Origin: Candidatus Colicola coprequi
GTDB taxonomy: Bacteria; Bacteroidota; Bacteroidia; Bacteroidales; Paludibacteraceae
DNA length: 10,185 nucleotides
Reading direction: 5' to 3'
Assembly: GCA_018065765.1 (NCBI GenBank)
Contig: JAGHSR010000128.1
Coordinates: forward strand, 1 to 10,185
The stretch's first letter is position 1, and the number at the start of each line of letters is the position of its first letter. Shown in pieces: positions 1-8,129 of the stretch. The position numbers were made by a program, and so were the translations under genes. The notes under the pieces are model-generated. The model was not told the DNA's origin, did not search any database, and was given only the letters and a program-made list of their open reading frames with translations.

Positions 1-1
1 A

Positions 2-1357
2 CATAACCCTCAATGGTACAAGAACATTGAGTATCAGAAGGAACAGGAACGCGGATACGAATACAAGGAAGATCTGATGGTTCCCGGTTATTTCGAAGTA
101 CCTATCAAAAAAGGCGAATCGATTATTTTCTCTGCAGGTATCTCCGAGTGTGATCCTGCTACACTCAAATCAACGTGGAACAAAGAATACAAGCGCCGCA
201 TATCGCGCGACGATATGTTCGCTTGTCTCAAGAACTCGGCAGGACAGTTTTACAAGCGAGAAGGTGATCGTTGCTATTTGTTGGCTGGATATCCTTGGTT
301 TCACGCGTCCGCCAGAGAAGAGTTTTTTGCCACCCCGTCCTGCACATTGGATATAGATCGTCCTGAGTATTGGGAAGCGATTATGGACAATACAGCTGTT
401 CACGAAGTAACTGCGTTCCTGGACGGCAATCTACAACAGGTTCATTTGAGCGGGTTGGACGAACCGGACGCTTTGTTATGGTTCATCCGTGCTATACAAA
501 AATATTCACATAAGTATTCCTCCAAGCAGGCCGCTGACAAGTATGGGGCTTTGTGCGTTCGTATTATCGACTTCTACCGCCGCCAATATCACCCCCGCAC
601 TTTCCTTCATCCCAATGGTCTACTCTGGGTGGATGGTGTATCTCGTCCCGCTACGTGGATGAACGCTGTGGAAGACAATCGCCCGATTACACCTCGAAGC
701 GGCTACGTAGTGGAAATCAATGCCTTGTGGTACAATGCGATGTTCTTTACCGCTGAACTGATGCGCCAAATAGACCGCGAACAGGCAGCCGACTTGATGG
801 AGTATCAGGCATCTCTTATGAGAGAATCTTTTGTGGAAAAATTCTGGAACGGATTTTATCTGGATGACTATGTAGTGGATGATTACCACAACCGAGAGGT
901 GCGTCCTAATCAGATTTGGGCGGCATCCTTGCCGTACTCACCATTAGACAAACACCAACGCAAGGCAGTCGTTGATATATGTACTAAGGAACTGCTTACC
1001 CCGCGTGGCTTGCGCACGTTGTCTCCTAAGAGTGGCGATTATCGTCCTGTCTATATTGGCGGACAGCAAGAGCGGGACCGCAATTTCCACAACGGTCCGG
1101 TTTGGCCATTCACCATCGCTGCATATGCACGAGCATACATGAATGTTTACAAACATGCAGGACTCAGTTTTATGCAACGTTTATTGGTGGGATATGAGAC
1201 CGAGATGTCCGAACTTTGCGTTGGTTCAATCAATGAGTTATACGACGGAAACCCTCCATACAAGGGACATGGCGGCATGACGTATGCGCCAAGCGTAGCA
1301 GCTGTGATATCGGTAATGGATACCATGAAACATTTTGAACAAAAAACAGTAAAGTAA
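2..1357 (+). CDS. Glycogen debranching enzyme (amylo-alpha-1,6-glucosidase), 5'-truncated by window edge
   Basis: This is the C-terminal part of a cytoplasmic debranching enzyme that would hydrolyse alpha-1,6 branch points of glycogen. The frame is open from base 2, and the residues before the first Met (base 77), ending in a family-like 'EDL..PGYFEVPIKKGESIIFSAG' stretch, continue the N-terminal beta-sandwich, so the true start lies outside the window. Numbering from Met-77, family landmarks in order are AGYPWF (70-75), a GLLW..G...TWMNA block (181-197), TPRSGY..EINALWYNA (205-221), RD..FHNGPVWPF (333-345) and INELYDGNPP (385-394). These fit the (alpha/alpha)6-barrel glucosidase domain (GDE_C family). 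Glu387 in INELYDG sits at the position I expect for the catalytic base. The block after AGYPWF normally reads like GRDTF, with Asp as the acid, but here it is A-R-E-E-F, so Glu (317-319) replaces Asp. TWMDA is also TWMNA. The stop is 10 bases before the glycosyltransferase gene. The family call is firm; activity is uncertain. Confidence 0.9.
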   Translation, partial: HNPQWYKNIEYQKEQERGYEYKEDLMVPGYFEVPIKKGESIIFSAGISECDPATLKSTWNKEYKRRISRDDMFACLKNSAGQFYKREGDRCYLLAGYPWFHASAREEFFATPSCTLDIDRPEYWEAIMDNTAVHEVTAFLDGNLQQVHLSGLDEPDALLWFIRAIQKYSHKYSSKQAADKYGALCVRIIDFYRRQYHPRTFLHPNGLLWVDGVSRPATWMNAVEDNRPITPRSGYVVEINALWYNAMFFTAELMRQIDREQAADLMEYQASLMRESFVEKFWNGFYLDDYVVDDYHNREVRPNQIWAASLPYSPLDKHQRKAVVDICTKELLTPRGLRTLSPKSGDYRPVYIGGQQERDRNFHNGPVWPFTIAAYARAYMNVYKHAGLSFMQRLLVGYETEMSELCVGSINELYDGNPPYKGHGGMTYAPSVAAVISVMDTMKHFEQKTVK

Positions 1358-1367
1358 CCATAAGAAT

Positions 1368-2510
1368 ATGAATGCATTGATGTTTGGTTGGGAGTTCCCA
1401 CCCCATATCTTGGGTGGTTTAGGTACGGCAAGTTATGGCCTTACACGAGGCATGGCACAACAGGAAGACATGCATATCACATTTGTGCTACCTAAACCTT
1501 GGGGTGATGAAGACCAGTCTTTTCTTCGCATCATTGGTGCCAATAGTGTGTATGTACCCGGTCGCGGGTGTATTGAGTTCTCGGGACGTTATCCGGACAA
1601 TTTGATAGAAGAGATTGGCAATTACGAAGCAGTGGCTTCCGTGTTGGCTCGCTCGGAACAGTTCGATATCATCCATTCCCACGACTGGCTGACTTACCCT
1701 GCGGGCGTAACGGCTAAATACATTTCCGGCAAACCTCTGGTTATACATGTTCATGCCACCGATTTTGATCGTTCACGTGGCAATGTCAATCCTGCTGTTT
1801 ATGCTATCGAACGCCGTGGTATGGACGAAGCTGATCATATCATGTGTGTAAGCAATCTCACTCGCCAAACAGTCATCGAGAAATATGGACAAAATCCCGC
1901 TAAAGTTTCTACAGTGCACAATGCCGTAGAACCATTGGAACATCCCGAAGAATTTGTGCACCATCCGCATAAGGATAAGATTGTAACATTCTTGGGGCGT
2001 ATTACGATGCAGAAGGGACCCGAGTATTTTGTCGAAGCTGCGGCGCGCGTGTTGGAGAAAACCAAAGGGGTACGTTTCGTTATGGCGGGCTCGGGTGATA
2101 TGATGAACAAGATGATAGACTTGGTTGCTAAACGAGGCATAGCTGACCGTTTTCATTTCCCCGGATTCATGCGCGGGCGGCAAGTTCAAGAAGTACTGGC
2201 TGATTCCGATGTCTATATCATGCCAAGTGTGAGCGAACCTTTCGGAATCTCCCCATTGGAAGCCATGCAAGTCGGTTGCCCAAGTATTATTTCTCATCAG
2301 TCGGGTTGCGCTGAAATACTTACTCATGCCATCAAAACTGACTATTGGGATATCGATGCTATGGCAGATGCTATCTACGCAATCGTTAAGTATCCGGCTA
2401 TATATAAATCACTGAGCGAACAAGGACGCAAGGAAGTGAATAATATCCGCTGGTATGATGCCGGACTGAAAGTGCGCGCCATCTACGATAAAGTAATAAA
2501 TCATTGTTAA
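1368..2510 (+). CDS. GT-B glycosyltransferase, glycogen synthase-like (GT4/GT5 type)
   Basis: This 380-residue protein probably transfers glucose from a nucleotide sugar to the glycogen chain in the cytoplasm; donor and acceptor are inferred from context. The N-terminal Rossmann half carries the glycogen-synthase-like loop in MFGWEFPPHILGGLGT (5-20) and a HSHDW motif (103-107). The C-terminal half has FLGRITMQKGPE (208-219, with Arg211 and Lys216), GSGDM (241-245), FPGF (264-267) and the E-x7-E nucleotide-sugar motif from Glu290 to Glu298 (EPFGISPLE). All residues expected for activity appear present. Compared with Bacteroides homologues as I remember them (about 420 residues), a loop of about 40 residues between RIIGAN (54-59) and GCIEFSGRYPDN (67-78) is missing, without frame damage. 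ATG 1368 gives the usual family start, so the in-frame ATG at 1380 is less likely. It lies 10 bases after the debranching enzyme and 20 before the GH57 gene. Confidence 0.88.
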   Translation: MNALMFGWEFPPHILGGLGTASYGLTRGMAQQEDMHITFVLPKPWGDEDQSFLRIIGANSVYVPGRGCIEFSGRYPDNLIEEIGNYEAVASVLARSEQFDIIHSHDWLTYPAGVTAKYISGKPLVIHVHATDFDRSRGNVNPAVYAIERRGMDEADHIMCVSNLTRQTVIEKYGQNPAKVSTVHNAVEPLEHPEEFVHHPHKDKIVTFLGRITMQKGPEYFVEAAARVLEKTKGVRFVMAGSGDMMNKMIDLVAKRGIADRFHFPGFMRGRQVQEVLADSDVYIMPSVSEPFGISPLEAMQVGCPSIISHQSGCAEILTHAIKTDYWDIDAMADAIYAIVKYPAIYKSLSEQGRKEVNNIRWYDAGLKVRAIYDKVINHC

Positions 2511-2530
2511 TTGGATAATAGTTAAGATAT

Positions 2531-3802
2531 ATGAAAAACCTGTGTTTATGTTTTCAAATGCATACCCCGACATACTTGAAGAGGTATCGCTTTTTTGAGA
2601 TTGGTCAGGACCATTACTACTACGATGACATGCAAACGGAGGAACATCTGACATGGTTGGTCAATACGTCCTTTATGCCGCTATGCCGGACGCTTCTTGA
2701 GATGATTCGCTTGTCTAAAGGGCGCTTCCATTGTGCTTTATCCGTTTCGGGAACTCAGTTGGAGTTGTTTGAACAATACACCCCCGAAATGATAGATGTT
2801 CTCAAAGAACTCTGTGACACTAAGTGCGTTGAACTAGTGGCTTCTACATACTCATATTCGTTGGCTGCCCACTACTCCAAATCGGAATTTGCCGATCAAT
2901 TGGTCAAACATGCCCAGAAAACGAGCAACCTATTTGGACAACAATCATCCACTTTGTGGAATCCTGAGTTGCTGTATTCAGATGAAATCGCTGCTGAGGC
3001 CATGAAGCTGGGATACAAGACCATCATGACGGAGGGAGCTAAACATATTTTGTCGTGGAAATCACCTAACTATGTTTATCAGTCGTGTTTGTCTGTCAAG
3101 CAACGCGTGCTAGTGCGTAATATGTCATTGTCTGACAACCTAAGTTTCCATTTCTCGGATCCTGCATCATCATTCTTCCCAATGGATGCTGAGAAATTCG
3201 CTCATCAAATAGCAGCATTCCCTGATGAGGAAAACATTGTCAATATTTGGGTTGGTGCCGAAACGTTTGGTGTGTGGCAACCGGTAGGAACGGGTATCTT
3301 TGATTTCTTAAAAGCTTTTCCGTACTATGCTATTGAGCAGAATATAGGCTTTGTTACTCCGTCTGAGGCTGCCAAAAAGATTGCTCCCGTGGATGTTATA
3401 TCCTCGCCTTATCCTCTCACATGGACCGGTGACGGTAAAGATTTGAGTGTGCTTAACGGCAATGACCTGCAACAGGAAGCTTTGCTCAAACTCTATGCCG
3501 TCGCAGAGCGAGTGCATTTGTGCCAAGATAAATCAATCAAGAACGATTGGTTGTTGATACAGGATATCAACTATCTGCACTACATGAATCACGTGGACAG
3601 AGGCGGTTCTACGTTCGAGTCAGCTTACGACGCGTTTATCAACTATATGAATATCCTAGCTGATTTCTTGCAACGTGTTGATGAGCAGTATCCAACCGCT
3701 ATCGAGAACGAAGAACTCAATTCGCTCTTACAAACCATTACCAATCAGGAAAAAGAGATTGCTGAACTCAATCGTAAGATTAAAGCTCTCAAAAAGAAGT
3801 AA
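2531..3802 (+). CDS. Glycoside hydrolase family 57, alpha-amylase-like; catalytic acid position altered
   Basis: This 423-residue cytoplasmic protein has no signal peptide and belongs to the GH57 (beta/alpha)7-barrel family, whose members cleave or transfer alpha-1,4-glucans. The start block FQMHTPTYLKRYRFFEIG (8-25) corresponds to GH57 motif I, normally HQP; His11 is kept and Gln is replaced by Thr12. WNPELLYSDEI (143-153) matches motif III, with Glu146 as the expected nucleophile. Motif IV is usually like MDYETFGEHQ or DDGEKFG; here it is VGAETFGVWQ (241-250), so Gly242 stands where the catalytic Asp belongs. The MTEGAKH and WKSPNYVY blocks and the YDAFINYMNILADF segment support membership of the Bacteroidota subgroup. 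Residues about 392-423 form a charged heptad-rich tail that looks like a coiled coil. The stop codon overlaps the next start (TAATG, shared A at 3802), which suggests translational coupling. A binding, structural or weakly active role is possible. Confidence 0.88.
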   Translation: MKNLCLCFQMHTPTYLKRYRFFEIGQDHYYYDDMQTEEHLTWLVNTSFMPLCRTLLEMIRLSKGRFHCALSVSGTQLELFEQYTPEMIDVLKELCDTKCVELVASTYSYSLAAHYSKSEFADQLVKHAQKTSNLFGQQSSTLWNPELLYSDEIAAEAMKLGYKTIMTEGAKHILSWKSPNYVYQSCLSVKQRVLVRNMSLSDNLSFHFSDPASSFFPMDAEKFAHQIAAFPDEENIVNIWVGAETFGVWQPVGTGIFDFLKAFPYYAIEQNIGFVTPSEAAKKIAPVDVISSPYPLTWTGDGKDLSVLNGNDLQQEALLKLYAVAERVHLCQDKSIKNDWLLIQDINYLHYMNHVDRGGSTFESAYDAFINYMNILADFLQRVDEQYPTAIENEELNSLLQTITNQEKEIAELNRKIKALKKK

Positions 3803-5826
3803 TGCGTTTCCTCTTAAAGAATAGTCGAATATGTCTGCTGTTGCTGGCGTGCTTTGTTGTAAGTTCGCTCTGTAGTGCCAGAGATAAACTGCCCAAAACA
3901 GTGGTTCGTGCGTGGCGCCTGACTCATCCTTTGGCTCTGCCCGATTCGTTGTCTGTGGCAGAAGATACATCGTACCTGAATTTCCCTATGCGGGACGTCT
4001 TGTACGACTATTCTATACTCAATCATACCAATGGCAACTTGGTGTCGCCTACGCAATCTGCCATCTATTTTCAGCGAACTCGCAAAACGGATTGTCTGTT
4101 TGCCAACCAATATGATCCTTATACGATTACCCCTCAAGATGTCCGTTTCTACAACACCACCACTCCTTATTCGGGTATCTCGTACAAGAAAGGGTTTACC
4201 ACCTATCACGAGGCCAACGACTTGCAATTCTTTTTTACCGGCAATTTTACTCCCACATCCAATTTCGGTATGACTATCAACTACCTCAACGATGCCGGTC
4301 ACTACCAATCACAAGCCGGTAAAACGGTCAATGGGTCGGTGTTTGGTTCCTACAACGGAGACCACTATTCTATTCAAGCTGCATTTACTTTCAACACACT
4401 ATCCAATTTCGAAAATGGCGGTTTGATGAATATGGATGATTTGATTAATGGTAGTTTGGAGTCAGATGCAATGCCTACCAACATCGAAGCAATGTCCGGT
4501 TTCCGATATTTATCCGGCTATATCAATCACTATTACAGCATCTGTACCGAGCGAGAGGAAAAAGTCCGTTACCGCGAACGAGACGAGAATGGCAAGTGGC
4601 AAGTGCACGACTCTGTCAGAGTCAACTATGTGCCTGTGACTACTTTTCGTCATGTGTTAGACATCAACGAGGCAAATCGACGTTATCTGGAGAAAAATAT
4701 CCCCTCCGGATACTACGGTATGAACTATCGAAACCCTCGTTCGACACGCGACTCAGCATCTACTCTTACCATCCGAAACACGTTCTCTGTCACTTTTGAG
4801 GAGGAGTTTAATACTGTCCTCAAGTTTGGCGCAACGGTGTATGCATACAACGAATTTCAGCGGCATTTGTACGGAGTGGGGCAGTCCGATTCTATTTTTT
4901 CTCACAAAGATAGAAGCTACTCACAGCTGCTGTCCACGCCTCTCAACCTTATGCCGGATACGATATGCAAATATAGTTGGAGCAACAACACCTTCGTGGG
5001 AGGCGAATTATACAAAAATCGCGGGAAATATGTTTTCTATGGCTTTGGAGGGGATGTATGTTTGGTAGGACGCAAAATAGGCGATTTCCAAATCAACGGA
5101 TACCTCAATGGACACATCTCTTTAGGCAAAGATACGATGCACATAGCGGCTAAAGCGTCTTTTCATCGCGAAACGCCGGATTTCTACTATTCGTATTACA
5201 ACTCCAACCACTTCCGTTGGCGCAACGACTCACTCAAGGCGCTCTATCGCCTGCATATAGGAGGCGAACTGTCTTATCCCACTCGTTGGATCAAACCTGC
5301 CCTCGGCGTCAACTACGAGAATATTACCAACTATCTCTATTTCGAGGGTTTTGGTGCTCCCATTCAGTCAACTAATAACATCAGTGTTCTCTCTGCCGAT
5401 GTGAAACTCAACATCACCACTCCGTGGGTGAACATGGATAACAATGTGGTTTACCAATATTCATCATCCTCTGCCATTCCGCTGCCAACCATTGCTTTGT
5501 ATAGTAACCTATATTACCACGGCGTATGGTTCAAAGCATTGGATGCGCAGATTGGTGTGGACCTCAAGTACAATACGTCCTACTATGCCCCTGTGCTCAA
5601 TCCAGCTACAGGACAGTTCTGCGTGCAAGACCAAATCAAAGTGGGCAATTACCCTGTGATGAGTGTGTATGCCAATTTCTTTGTTCGGTTGATACGCTTG
5701 CGCTTTTTCGCGCAGTATCAGCATTTCAATGCCTCTTTTATGAATCGTCAATATTTTTCCATGCCTTACTATCCTCTCAATCCGGATGTTTTCCGAGCAG
5801 GTTTGGCATTCCATTTCTATAATTAA
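3802..5826 (+). CDS. Outer-membrane beta-barrel protein, putative porin family
   Basis: This 674-residue protein resembles the Bacteroidota putative porin family (Pfam PF14121 as I recall it). It begins with a typical Sec signal: basic MRFLLKNSR, a hydrophobic stretch (about 10-23), and a likely cleavage after SSLCSA (residue 26). Cys24 lacks a proper lipobox, so I do not call it a lipoprotein. The mature start has the family pattern AWRLTHPLALPDS (37-49), then NGNLVSPTQSAIYFQRT (77-93), YDPYTITPQDVRFYNTTTPYS (104-124) and VNYVPVTTFRH about residue 280. The rest is rich in alternating aromatic/polar strands, and it ends AGLAFHFYN, an aromatic-rich barrel-closing strand suited to BAM recognition. 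The substrate is unknown. The ATG overlaps the GH57 stop, and its own stop is 5 bases before clp, so an envelope protein sits between cytoplasmic genes. The start is well fixed by the signal peptide. Confidence 0.85.
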   Translation: MRFLLKNSRICLLLLACFVVSSLCSARDKLPKTVVRAWRLTHPLALPDSLSVAEDTSYLNFPMRDVLYDYSILNHTNGNLVSPTQSAIYFQRTRKTDCLFANQYDPYTITPQDVRFYNTTTPYSGISYKKGFTTYHEANDLQFFFTGNFTPTSNFGMTINYLNDAGHYQSQAGKTVNGSVFGSYNGDHYSIQAAFTFNTLSNFENGGLMNMDDLINGSLESDAMPTNIEAMSGFRYLSGYINHYYSICTEREEKVRYRERDENGKWQVHDSVRVNYVPVTTFRHVLDINEANRRYLEKNIPSGYYGMNYRNPRSTRDSASTLTIRNTFSVTFEEEFNTVLKFGATVYAYNEFQRHLYGVGQSDSIFSHKDRSYSQLLSTPLNLMPDTICKYSWSNNTFVGGELYKNRGKYVFYGFGGDVCLVGRKIGDFQINGYLNGHISLGKDTMHIAAKASFHRETPDFYYSYYNSNHFRWRNDSLKALYRLHIGGELSYPTRWIKPALGVNYENITNYLYFEGFGAPIQSTNNISVLSADVKLNITTPWVNMDNNVVYQYSSSSAIPLPTIALYSNLYYHGVWFKALDAQIGVDLKYNTSYYAPVLNPATGQFCVQDQIKVGNYPVMSVYANFFVRLIRLRFFAQYQHFNASFMNRQYFSMPYYPLNPDVFRAGLAFHFYN

Positions 5827-5831
5827 CCTCT

Positions 5832-8129
5832 ATGGATTATACAGTTAATTACAATACTATTCTTCAATATGCCCGTCAAGAGGCAGAACGCTTGGGCAAT
5901 TCACAAATACTTCCTGAACACCTGATTTTGGGAGTGCTGAGGCTTGCTGACGGTATGGCATTTCAGTATCTTATTCGTTTGGGCATCGATCCATCTGAAC
6001 TCAAATCGGCTTTGGATCACAATGCCTCGCTTACCGGCAAACCCGGCACCACATCATCCTCTGTGCCGTTGTCTCGTGCAATGGAGCGAATACTCCGTCT
6101 GTCTGTCATCGAAGCTGAAAACTATTCGTGTGATGCCGTTGGTTCGGCACATTTGTTGTTGTCGGTTTTGCATGAGCGCATCAATTTTCCTGCCTCTTAC
6201 TTAGAACAAACCTACGGCGTAACCTACGAACGGGTGGAACAGCTTTATCCCAAACCCAACACGACCAATTCCGCCGCCGATTATGATTTAGAAAACGATG
6301 ACGAGAATTACGGCTTGGGAGGATTGTTCTCCCAATTGACAGGTGGCACTTTTGGTCAAGAGAAAAACAAAAAATCATCGAACAAATCTTCCACGCCGTC
6401 TTTGGATAAGTATAGTCGCGATTTGACGCAAATGGCTCAAAAGGGACTGCTTGACCCTGTGGTAGGACGAGATAAAGAGATTCAACGTGTGACACAAATT
6501 TTGGCGCGCCGTAAAAAGAACAATCCTATCCTCATTGGCGAACCGGGTGTAGGCAAATCGGCTATTGTTGAGGCATTGGCTCAGCGTATCGTTCGTGGCG
6601 AATCACCCTTGGCGGGACATCGTATTGTATCGTTGGAAATGGCATCTATCGTTGCAGGAACGACCTATCGTGGTCAGTTTGAGCAGCGTATGAAAGATTT
6701 GGTGGCGGAAATTCGCAACCACCCGGAAATCATCCTTTTTATCGACGAAATCCACACCATCATAGGTGCCGGCAACGCACAAGGGTCGCTGGATGCCGCC
6801 AATATCCTCAAACCGGCTTTGTCTCGAGGAGAAATGCAATGTATTGGTGCTACCACGACAGCCGAATACCGCAATTCAATTGAGAAAGACGGTGCTTTGG
6901 AACGCCGGTTCCAAAAAGTGATGGTCACCCCTACTCAACACCAAGAGGCACTGGCTATTCTGCATCGCCTAAGTCAGCAATATGGTGATTTCCATCGCGT
7001 GAAGTACACCGATGATGCACTCGAAGCCTGTGTCGCATTATCCGAACGGTATATATCCGACCGTGCTCTGCCGGACAAGGCCATTGATGCTATGGACGAA
7101 GCAGGAGCACGCAAGTCCATTGCCAAACACAATCCGGAATCACTGCCTACGGTTACTGCCGGTGATATAGCGTCGGTAATCAGTATGATGTCAGGTGTGC
7201 CGGTGCAGCGTGTGGCTAAACAGGAAAACGAACAACTGCTTCTCATGGATAGTGCTCTACGGCAACAAATCATAGGACAGGACGAGGCAATCAATCGCGT
7301 GGTTCATGCCATTAGACGCTCACGGTTAGGACTGAGGGATGAAAGACGACCTATTGGCACCTTCTTTTTCTTGGGCTCTACAGGGGTTGGAAAAACCTAT
7401 TTGGCACAATGTTTGGCGCAACAGATGTTCGGCTCAAGGGATGCAGTCATCCGTTTTGATATGTCCGAGTATATGGAGAAACATTCCGTGTCTCTCTTGG
7501 TAGGAGCACCTCCCGGTTACATTGCGCATGAGGATGGAGGCAAACTCACCGAAGCGGTTCGACGCAAGCCCTATTCCATTGTGCTATTTGATGAGATTGA
7601 AAAGGCTCACCCCGATATTTTCAACGTGCTTCTGCAAGTCTTGGACGAAGGACGGTTGACCGACCGACAGGGACATAGTGTGGATTTTCGTAACACCATT
7701 ATCATCCTTACCAGCAATGTCGGGACGCGACAGCTGCGCGATTTCGGTGCAGGAATAGGATTTGGCGCAGCAGAGATAACTTCCACCATTGCACAGCAAA
7801 CACTCACTAAGGCGCTCAACCGCACTTTCCCTCCGGAGTTTATCAATCGCATTGATGACCTCATCTTCTTTGCCCCACTCAATCGAGAACACATAGCCCA
7901 GATATTGACCATTGAGATAGACAACCTCCGTCGCCGTTTGCATGACTCCGGACGTACCTTGATTATTCCTCAGCAGGTACAAACTCAATTGCTGAATAAG
8001 GCATACGACCCACAAAATGGAGCAAGACCTGTCAAACGGGCAGTACAAACTTATCTGGAGGACCAAATCACAGAAATTCTTCTGCAACATCCGGATAAAA
8101 AACGTATTAAATTGAGAATGGAGAATTGA
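5832..8129 (+). CDS. clpC: Clp protease ATP-binding subunit (ClpC/ClpA-type double AAA+ unfoldase), no M domain
   Basis: This 765-residue hexameric AAA+ unfoldase should feed proteins into ClpP in the cytoplasm. It has a Clp N-domain with two repeats (about 1-140), an acidic/Ser-Gly linker (about 141-190), and D1 with Walker A GEPGVGKS (236-243), Walker B ILFIDE (301-306) and arginine finger region LERRF (356-360). D2 has Walker A GSTGVGKT (515-522), Walker B VLFDE (584-588), NR at 672-673 and sensor-2 GARPVKR (730-736). An IGF tripeptide (642-644) matches the ClpP-docking loop, which excludes ClpB. Motifs such as SMMSGVPVQR (451-460) recall Bacteroidota ClpC. But only about 23 residues lie between DEAGAR (422-427) and that block, where ClpC of about 840 residues carries the coiled-coil M domain. 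The architecture is therefore ClpA-like. The second pore loop reads GYIAHEDGG (562-570) instead of the usual GYVGYEEGG. The last five codons and the stop lie in a heptanucleotide repeat. Confidence 0.92.
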   Translation: MDYTVNYNTILQYARQEAERLGNSQILPEHLILGVLRLADGMAFQYLIRLGIDPSELKSALDHNASLTGKPGTTSSSVPLSRAMERILRLSVIEAENYSCDAVGSAHLLLSVLHERINFPASYLEQTYGVTYERVEQLYPKPNTTNSAADYDLENDDENYGLGGLFSQLTGGTFGQEKNKKSSNKSSTPSLDKYSRDLTQMAQKGLLDPVVGRDKEIQRVTQILARRKKNNPILIGEPGVGKSAIVEALAQRIVRGESPLAGHRIVSLEMASIVAGTTYRGQFEQRMKDLVAEIRNHPEIILFIDEIHTIIGAGNAQGSLDAANILKPALSRGEMQCIGATTTAEYRNSIEKDGALERRFQKVMVTPTQHQEALAILHRLSQQYGDFHRVKYTDDALEACVALSERYISDRALPDKAIDAMDEAGARKSIAKHNPESLPTVTAGDIASVISMMSGVPVQRVAKQENEQLLLMDSALRQQIIGQDEAINRVVHAIRRSRLGLRDERRPIGTFFFLGSTGVGKTYLAQCLAQQMFGSRDAVIRFDMSEYMEKHSVSLLVGAPPGYIAHEDGGKLTEAVRRKPYSIVLFDEIEKAHPDIFNVLLQVLDEGRLTDRQGHSVDFRNTIIILTSNVGTRQLRDFGAGIGFGAAEITSTIAQQTLTKALNRTFPPEFINRIDDLIFFAPLNREHIAQILTIEIDNLRRRLHDSGRTLIIPQQVQTQLLNKAYDPQNGARPVKRAVQTYLEDQITEILLQHPDKKRIKLRMEN

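Noticed and set aside
1773..2327. 184-residue open frame opposite the glycosyltransferase
   Set aside because: It is antisense to a fully conserved gene, with atypical composition and no recognisable motif.
3802..3880. Lipoprotein signal in the porin (Cys24)
   Set aside because: The residues before Cys (S-S-L) do not form a lipobox, and the family consists of barrel proteins with ordinary Sec signals.
7584..8090. 168-residue open frame opposite clp D2
   Set aside because: It is antisense to conserved Clp motifs (Walker B, sensor 2) and is explained by the coding strand's composition.
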